Positions 59,691-64,000 of a stretch of DNA of 64,000 nucleotides are shown piece by piece. The stretch is taken from assembly GCA_963780655.1 (NCBI GenBank), contig CAWACP010000010.1, positions 1 through 64,000 of the forward strand, written 5' to 3'. Source of the stretch: CAWACP01 sp963780655. Its GTDB lineage: Bacteria; Acidobacteriota; Terriglobia; Bryobacterales; Bryobacteraceae. The notes beneath the pieces are model-generated. The model was not told where the DNA came from. It saw nothing but the letters and a program-made list of their open reading frames with translations, and did not search any database. Position numbers and translations under genes: made by a program. The first letter of the stretch is position 1. Each line of letters starts with the position of its first letter.

Positions 59691-62600
59691 ACGGGTTCCT
59701 CCTCCGGGGCCGGGGCTTCGCCGCGGCTTGTGAAGCGCGCCGTGATGGTCTCGACGACATCGAAGGTGACCGGTATCAGGAAGATGGCCAGCAGCGAGGC
59801 AGCGAGCATTCCACCGATCACGGCGGTGCCCAGAATGCGGCGCGAAACGGCGCCGGAGCCGCTCGCGGTCCACAGCGGAATGCAGCCGAGGATGAATGCG
59901 AAGGCGGTCATGAGAATGGGCCGCAGTCGGATACGTCCGCCGATGAGCGCCGCCTCAGCCGCGCTATGGCCCGACTCGTACTGGTGCTTGGCGTATTCGA
60001 CGATCAGGATGGCGTTCTTGGCGGCGAGGCCGATGAGCATGACGAGGCCGATCTGCGCGTAGACGTCGTTGTCGTAATGGCGCGACCACAGGAACAGGTA
60101 TGCGCCGAATACGGCTACGGGGGTGCCGAGGAGGACGCTGAACGGCAGCGACCAGCTTTCGTACTGCGCGGCCAGAATCAGGAAGACGAAGAGCAGCGAC
60201 AAGCCGAAGACCTGGATGGTGGAGACGCCCTGCGCAGCCTTCTGCTCCTGGAAGGACATGCCGGAATAATCGAAGCCCATCTCGCGCGGCATGGTTGCGG
60301 CGAAAACGTCCTCCAGCGCCTTCATGGCCTGACCGGAGCTGTAGCCGGGCGCGGCGGTGGCGTTGATCTGAGCGGCGTGGTACTCGTTGTAGCGCATGGT
60401 GAACTCGGGGCCGGCGATGCTCTTGACGCTGGTGACGGCGCTCAGCGGGACCATGGCGCCGCTGCTGTTGGCCACGTAGAACTGGCCAAGGTTCTCGATG
60501 TTGGTCCGGTAGTCGCCTTCGGCCTCGACATACACCTGCCACTGGCGGCCAAAACGGTTGAAGTAGTTGACCAGGTATCCGCCCAGGAACGCGCCCATGG
60601 TCTGGTAGACGTCGGCGATATTCACCTGCTGGCGGGTCACCATAGCACGGTCCACGGTGACGTAATCCTGCGGAATATCGGGAAGGTAAGAGGTCGCGAT
60701 GGCGACGAGCTCGGGCCGCTTGCGCGCCGCAGCCACGAACCTGTTCACGTTGCCGGTGAGGAAAGCGAGATCAGAGCCGGAGCGGTCTTCCAGCATGAAA
60801 GTAACGCCGCCGGAAGTTCCCACGCCGGGGATGGCGGGAGGCGAAAATGAGAAGGCGACGCCGTCAGGGATCCGGGACAGCGCCCCGGTGATGTGGTTGC
60901 GAATGGCATCGTACTGTTCCGCGGGCTTCCTGCGCTTCTCCCAGGGCTTCTCGGTGACGAAGAAAAAGGCGCTGTAGGTGTTCTGCACGCGGCTGAGCAG
61001 GCTGAAGCCGATGACCGAGGTGCAGCCCTGCACGCCGGGCGTGTGCAGAACGATGTCCTCCACCTTGCGCGCGGCCTCGGCCGTACGCTGCAGCGACGAC
61101 GCGTAAGGCAATTGCATGTTGACGTAGACGTAGCCGTAATCTTCCTCCGGCAGGAAGGAATTCGGCAGCCTGCGGCCGATCATGACGGCGGCTATTGTCA
61201 TAACCACAAGCAATGCCAACGCAACCACGGCTTTTCGGATTAATACGGCGGATATACCGACATATCCTTCCGTGACATGTGCGAACATGCGGTTAAACCA
61301 ATTGAAAAAACGGCCGAGCAAACCGGGCTTTTTCCGGTTATCCTTCGGCTTCAGCAGAAGGGCGGACAAGGCAGGGCTGAGAGACAGGGCGTTAAAGGCC
61401 GAGATGATGACCGATATAGCGATAGTAACGGCGAACTGCTGATAGAGGCGGCCGGTGATGCCGCCGATGAAGACGGTGGGGATGAATACCGCGGCGAGAA
61501 TCAGCGCGACGGCGGTGACGGGTCCGGAGACCTCCTCCATCGCTTTGATAGACGCGTCGCGAGGCGACATGCCTTCCTCGATGTGGCGCTCCACGGCCTC
61601 GACGACGACAATGGCGTCGTCCACGACGAGACCGATAGCCAGCACAAGCCCAAACATAGACAGCGTATTGATGGAGAAGCCAAGCAACGGAAACACGGCG
61701 AAGGTGCCGATGAGCGAGACGGGCACGGCGAGCAGAGGGATCAGGGTGGCGCGCCATCCCTGCAGGAACAGATAAACCACCAGGACGACGAGCGCAAGCG
61801 CTTCTACCAGCGTGACCACGATGTCCTTCATGCCGGCTGTTACGGACGCGGTGGTGTCGAGACTGACGGTGTAGGCAAGATCGCCGGGGAATTTCTGGCT
61901 GAGCTGGGCCATGCGCGCGCGAAGTTTCTTCGCGGCTTCGACGGCGTTCGAACCGGGGAGCTGATAACAGGCGAGGATGGCGGAGGGATTGCCGTTGTAG
62001 CGGCCGCGCAGGTTGTAGAACTGCGTTCCCAGCTCGATGCGGGCGACGTCCTTCAGGCGCAGCGTGGAGCCGTCGGGGTTCGAACGCAGGATGATATTCC
62101 CGAACTCTTCCGGCGAAACGAGGCGTCCCTCGGTGCGCACAGTATAGGTGAACTGCTGACCTTCCGGGACCGGTTCGCCGCCGATCTGACCAGCGGGATT
62201 GACATTGTTCTGGGCCTGCAGGGCGGCGATGATCTGCGGGACGGTGACCTGCAGCTTGGCAAGCTGATCGGGCTTGACCCAGCAGCGCATGGCGTACTGT
62301 CCCGCGCCGAAGACGTTAATCTGCGAGATGCCGGGTACGCGCGTCAACTCATCCACCAGATTGATGTAGGCATAGTTGGCGAGGAAGACGTTGTCGTAGC
62401 TGCCGTGCGGCGAGTAGAGGGCCACCAGCATCAACGGAGCGGTAGGCGATTTGCGGATGAGCAGCCCCGCGGTGTTGACCTGCGGCGGCAACTGCGACTG
62501 CGCCTGGGCCGTGCGAAGCTGGGTCAACACCTGGTCAATGTTGGGATCGGTCTTTACGTCGAAATCGACGGTGATCTGCGTCTGCCCGTTGTTGGCGTTG

Positions 62601-62842
62601 ACCGAATACATGTAGTTCATGTTGTCGACGCCGGTGATCTGCGATTCGAGCGGCGCGGCTACGGACTGCTCCAGCGTTTGGGCGTCGGCGCCGGGGTAAG
62701 TGGCGGAGATCTGGATTTCCGGCGGAACAATGCTGGGGAACTGGGCGACGGGGAGAGCGGCCATGGACACGAGTCCGACGATCACCATGATGATGGCGAT
62801 AACCATGGCCACGATCGGCCTGTCGATGAAGAACTTCGACAT
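59687..62842 (-). CDS. RND-family multidrug efflux transporter (HAE1/AcrB type)
   Basis: 1051 residues, the typical AcrB length. 'MSKFFIDRPIVAMVIAIIMVIVGLVSMAALPVAQFPSIVPPEIQISATYPGADAQTLEQSVAAPLESQI' is the standard HAE1 N-terminus; 'LVLAIGLVVDDAIVVVEAVERHIEEG' holds the proton-relay Asp pair. 'SGDLAFLTGN'-type docking loops and 'QIGLVMLIGLAAKNAILIVEYAKHQ' with the relay Lys complete it. It exports drugs, bile-salt-like compounds or solvents. It is flanked by its adaptor (3 bp upstream) and outer-membrane gene (4-bp overlap). Confidence 0.97.
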   Translation of the reverse strand: MSKFFIDRPIVAMVIAIIMVIVGLVSMAALPVAQFPSIVPPEIQISATYPGADAQTLEQSVAAPLESQITGVDNMNYMYSVNANNGQTQITVDFDVKTDPNIDQVLTQLRTAQAQSQLPPQVNTAGLLIRKSPTAPLMLVALYSPHGSYDNVFLANYAYINLVDELTRVPGISQINVFGAGQYAMRCWVKPDQLAKLQVTVPQIIAALQAQNNVNPAGQIGGEPVPEGQQFTYTVRTEGRLVSPEEFGNIILRSNPDGSTLRLKDVARIELGTQFYNLRGRYNGNPSAILACYQLPGSNAVEAAKKLRARMAQLSQKFPGDLAYTVSLDTTASVTAGMKDIVVTLVEALALVVLVVYLFLQGWRATLIPLLAVPVSLIGTFAVFPLLGFSINTLSMFGLVLAIGLVVDDAIVVVEAVERHIEEGMSPRDASIKAMEEVSGPVTAVALILAAVFIPTVFIGGITGRLYQQFAVTIAISVIISAFNALSLSPALSALLLKPKDNRKKPGLLGRFFNWFNRMFAHVTEGYVGISAVLIRKAVVALALLVVMTIAAVMIGRRLPNSFLPEEDYGYVYVNMQLPYASSLQRTAEAARKVEDIVLHTPGVQGCTSVIGFSLLSRVQNTYSAFFFVTEKPWEKRRKPAEQYDAIRNHITGALSRIPDGVAFSFSPPAIPGVGTSGGVTFMLEDRSGSDLAFLTGNVNRFVAAARKRPELVAIATSYLPDIPQDYVTVDRAMVTRQQVNIADVYQTMGAFLGGYLVNYFNRFGRQWQVYVEAEGDYRTNIENLGQFYVANSSGAMVPLSAVTSVKSIAGPEFTMRYNEYHAAQINATAAPGYSSGQAMKALEDVFAATMPREMGFDYSGMSFQEQKAAQGVSTIQVFGLSLLFVFLILAAQYESWSLPFSVLLGTPVAVFGAYLFLWSRHYDNDVYAQIGLVMLIGLAAKNAILIVEYAKHQYESGHSAAEAALIGGRIRLRPILMTAFAFILGCIPLWTASGSGAVSRRILGTAVIGGMLAASLLAIFLIPVTFDVVETITARFTSRGEAPAPEEEPV

Positions 62843-62845
62843 GCT

Positions 62846-64000
62846 TCAGCGCTCCGCGGGGCCCTGCTGGCCGGGATCGGGCTGCGGGGTTACCAGGGCG
62901 CCTTCCCGCACCTTCGTTGTGCCTTCGGAGACGACGCGGTCGCCGGGCTTGAGCGGGCCGCTGACGATCCACATTTCACCCACCCGGGCGCCGGTCTGCA
63001 CAGCGCGGATGCTCACGTGATTATCGGGGCCGACGACGGCAACCTGATACCGTCCCTGCAATTCGGAAACGGCGCGTTGCGGAACGAGAAGCGCACCCCG
63101 TTTCAACGAAGTGATGGCGCGGATACGTCCGAACTGACCGGGTCGAAGTACGTTGCCGGGGTTGGCGAAAGCGCCGGCGATACGAATGGTTCCGGTCTGG
63201 CTATTCACCTGACGATCGGCGAAGACGATGCGCCCGCGATGCGGATAGACGTCATTATTGGCAAGGGTCAACTCGAGCGGCACGGCGGCGCCCGCGCGCA
63301 GGAGATCGGGACCGCCGTCGGTGCGCGTTCGGTCCGCGAGCGCCATATATTCCTGCTCGCTGATCGAAAAATAGACCTTGATGGGGTCTACCTGAGACAC
63401 CGTGGTGAGCACGGTGGTGGGTCCAACGAGATTGCCGATTTGAGTCATGGCAAGACCGGCGATGCCATCGAGGAGCGAGCGGACGTGAGTGAAGCCAAGG
63501 TTCAATTCGGCCGCTTCGACCCCAGCGTCGTATGCCTGGATATTGGCCTGCGCGGACTTGACCTGGGCCTCGGCGGTCGCCTGCGTCTGGATATCGGTAT
63601 CCAACTGGCTTTGCGCGATGGCACGGGCGGCGGCGAGCGGCGTGTCCCGCTTAACGTTGATGATGGCGAGGCCAAGTTGCGCCTGGGCCTGGGCCAACTG
63701 GCCGCGCGCCTGAGCAAGCTGCCCCTTTGCCTGGTCGAGGGCCGCCTCAAACGTGCGCGGATCGATCTCGAACAAAACATCGCCTTTATGGACGAATGAG
63801 CCCTCGCGATAATTCTGTTTGACGAGATATCCGGCGACCTGCGGCTGAATGTTGGCGTTTTCGTAGCCGTCGAGGGTAGCCACCCAGTCGCCGTAGACGG
63901 GCACGTCCTGCTGAACGACGGGCGTGACCAGGACCCCCGGCGGCGGAGGAGCTTTGGGAACGTTTGCGGACTCGCCGGAACAACCGGCCATGAGCGCCAG
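62846..64000 (-). CDS. RND efflux periplasmic adaptor (MexA/AcrA type), partial at right edge
   Basis: At least 385 residues; the 5' end lies beyond the window. The visible start 'LALMAGCSG' is a lipobox, so only the beginning of the signal peptide is missing. 'GYENANIQPQVAGYLVKQNYREGSFVHKGDVLFEIDPRTFEAALDQAKGQLAQARGQLAQAQAQL' is the first lipoyl half and coiled coil. 'LGFTHVRSLLDGIAGLAMTQIGNLVGP' is the second lipoyl half, and 'GRIVFADRQVNSQTGTIRIAGAFANPGNVLRPGQFGRI' the beta-barrel. It bridges the AcrB-type pump and its outer-membrane partner in the following two genes. Confidence 0.95.
   Translation of the reverse strand: MALMAGCSGESANVPKAPPPPGVLVTPVVQQDVPVYGDWVATLDGYENANIQPQVAGYLVKQNYREGSFVHKGDVLFEIDPRTFEAALDQAKGQLAQARGQLAQAQAQLGLAIINVKRDTPLAAARAIAQSQLDTDIQTQATAEAQVKSAQANIQAYDAGVEAAELNLGFTHVRSLLDGIAGLAMTQIGNLVGPTTVLTTVSQVDPIKVYFSISEQEYMALADRTRTDGGPDLLRAGAAVPLELTLANNDVYPHRGRIVFADRQVNSQTGTIRIAGAFANPGNVLRPGQFGRIRAITSLKRGALLVPQRAVSELQGRYQVAVVGPDNHVSIRAVQTGARVGEMWIVSGPLKPGDRVVSEGTTKVREGALVTPQPDPGQQGPAER

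Noticed and set aside
61277..63799. 840-codon open frame opposite the second RND pump and adaptor
   Set aside because: It crosses two real genes antisense and has the shadow composition; no domain is recognisable.

Overview
The window is GC-rich chromosomal DNA (visibly around 60-65% GC) from what looks like an acidobacterium of the Solibacter/Bryobacter type. The evidence is indirect but consistent. There is a PadR-controlled giant ABC permease of the ADOP class, a secreted beta-propeller protein carrying the C-terminal domain first defined in Solibacter (TIGR03437), an NHL-repeat secreted protein, several secreted glycoside hydrolases and peptidases, and dozens of short GC-rich palindromic repeats scattered between and into genes. 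No rRNA, tRNA, phage, transposase or CRISPR array is visible.

Left end (1-6166): a plus-strand operon that looks like a complete bacterial ubiquitin-type conjugation system. In order it holds a winged-helix-like protein, an FHA-like protein with a RING-like zinc knuckle, an E1/ThiF-type activating enzyme, an E2/UBC-fold protein with HPN and catalytic Cys, an unknown partner, a ubiquitin-like protein ending in Gly, a JAMM isopeptidase with a Cys-rich insert, and an ARC/Mpa-like proteasomal ATPase. The first three genes carry many frameshifts, and the ATPase is cut off just before its Walker A motif by an intergenic repeat. The E2, unknown, Ubl and JAMM genes are intact. This is the most interesting system here: either a decaying pathway or one whose sequence needs correction.

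6181-20031: a class V aminotransferase, an unusual ProRS-like protein with eroded catalytic motifs, an RRM protein, a GH78 rhamnosidase-like enzyme, a PQQ-type propeller protein, two broken genes, an ECF sigma/anti-sigma pair, a MarR regulator with a membrane protein, and a YceI protein. 20046-25916: a TolC/adaptor/RND efflux operon. 26011-26559: an OsmC-type protein followed directly by a tiny membrane protein that probably reads through a UGA as selenocysteine, with a SECIS-like hairpin at the right distance.

26591-42034: a second ECF sigma/zinc-finger pair, MerR, FlbD-MotA-MotB, RNase III, two TPR-type secreted proteins, an HD-GYP/GAF/GGDEF protein, a DCC-lipase-maturation-factor fusion, a permuted NlpC-like protein and a prolyl oligopeptidase. 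42220-51663: glutamate dehydrogenase, MutS, AnmK, a GH30 glucosylceramidase-like enzyme, a DUF2231-Rieske protein and TrpS. 51674-64000: an MFS transporter, PadR plus ADOP permease, an NHL protein, and a second tripartite RND efflux operon whose adaptor runs off the right end.

Three families of short palindromic repeats run through the whole window. They do more than fill gaps: they supply stop codons to several genes, lie in frame in the signal peptides of two efflux proteins, and mark the broken ends of the ATPase and of a hypothetical gene.
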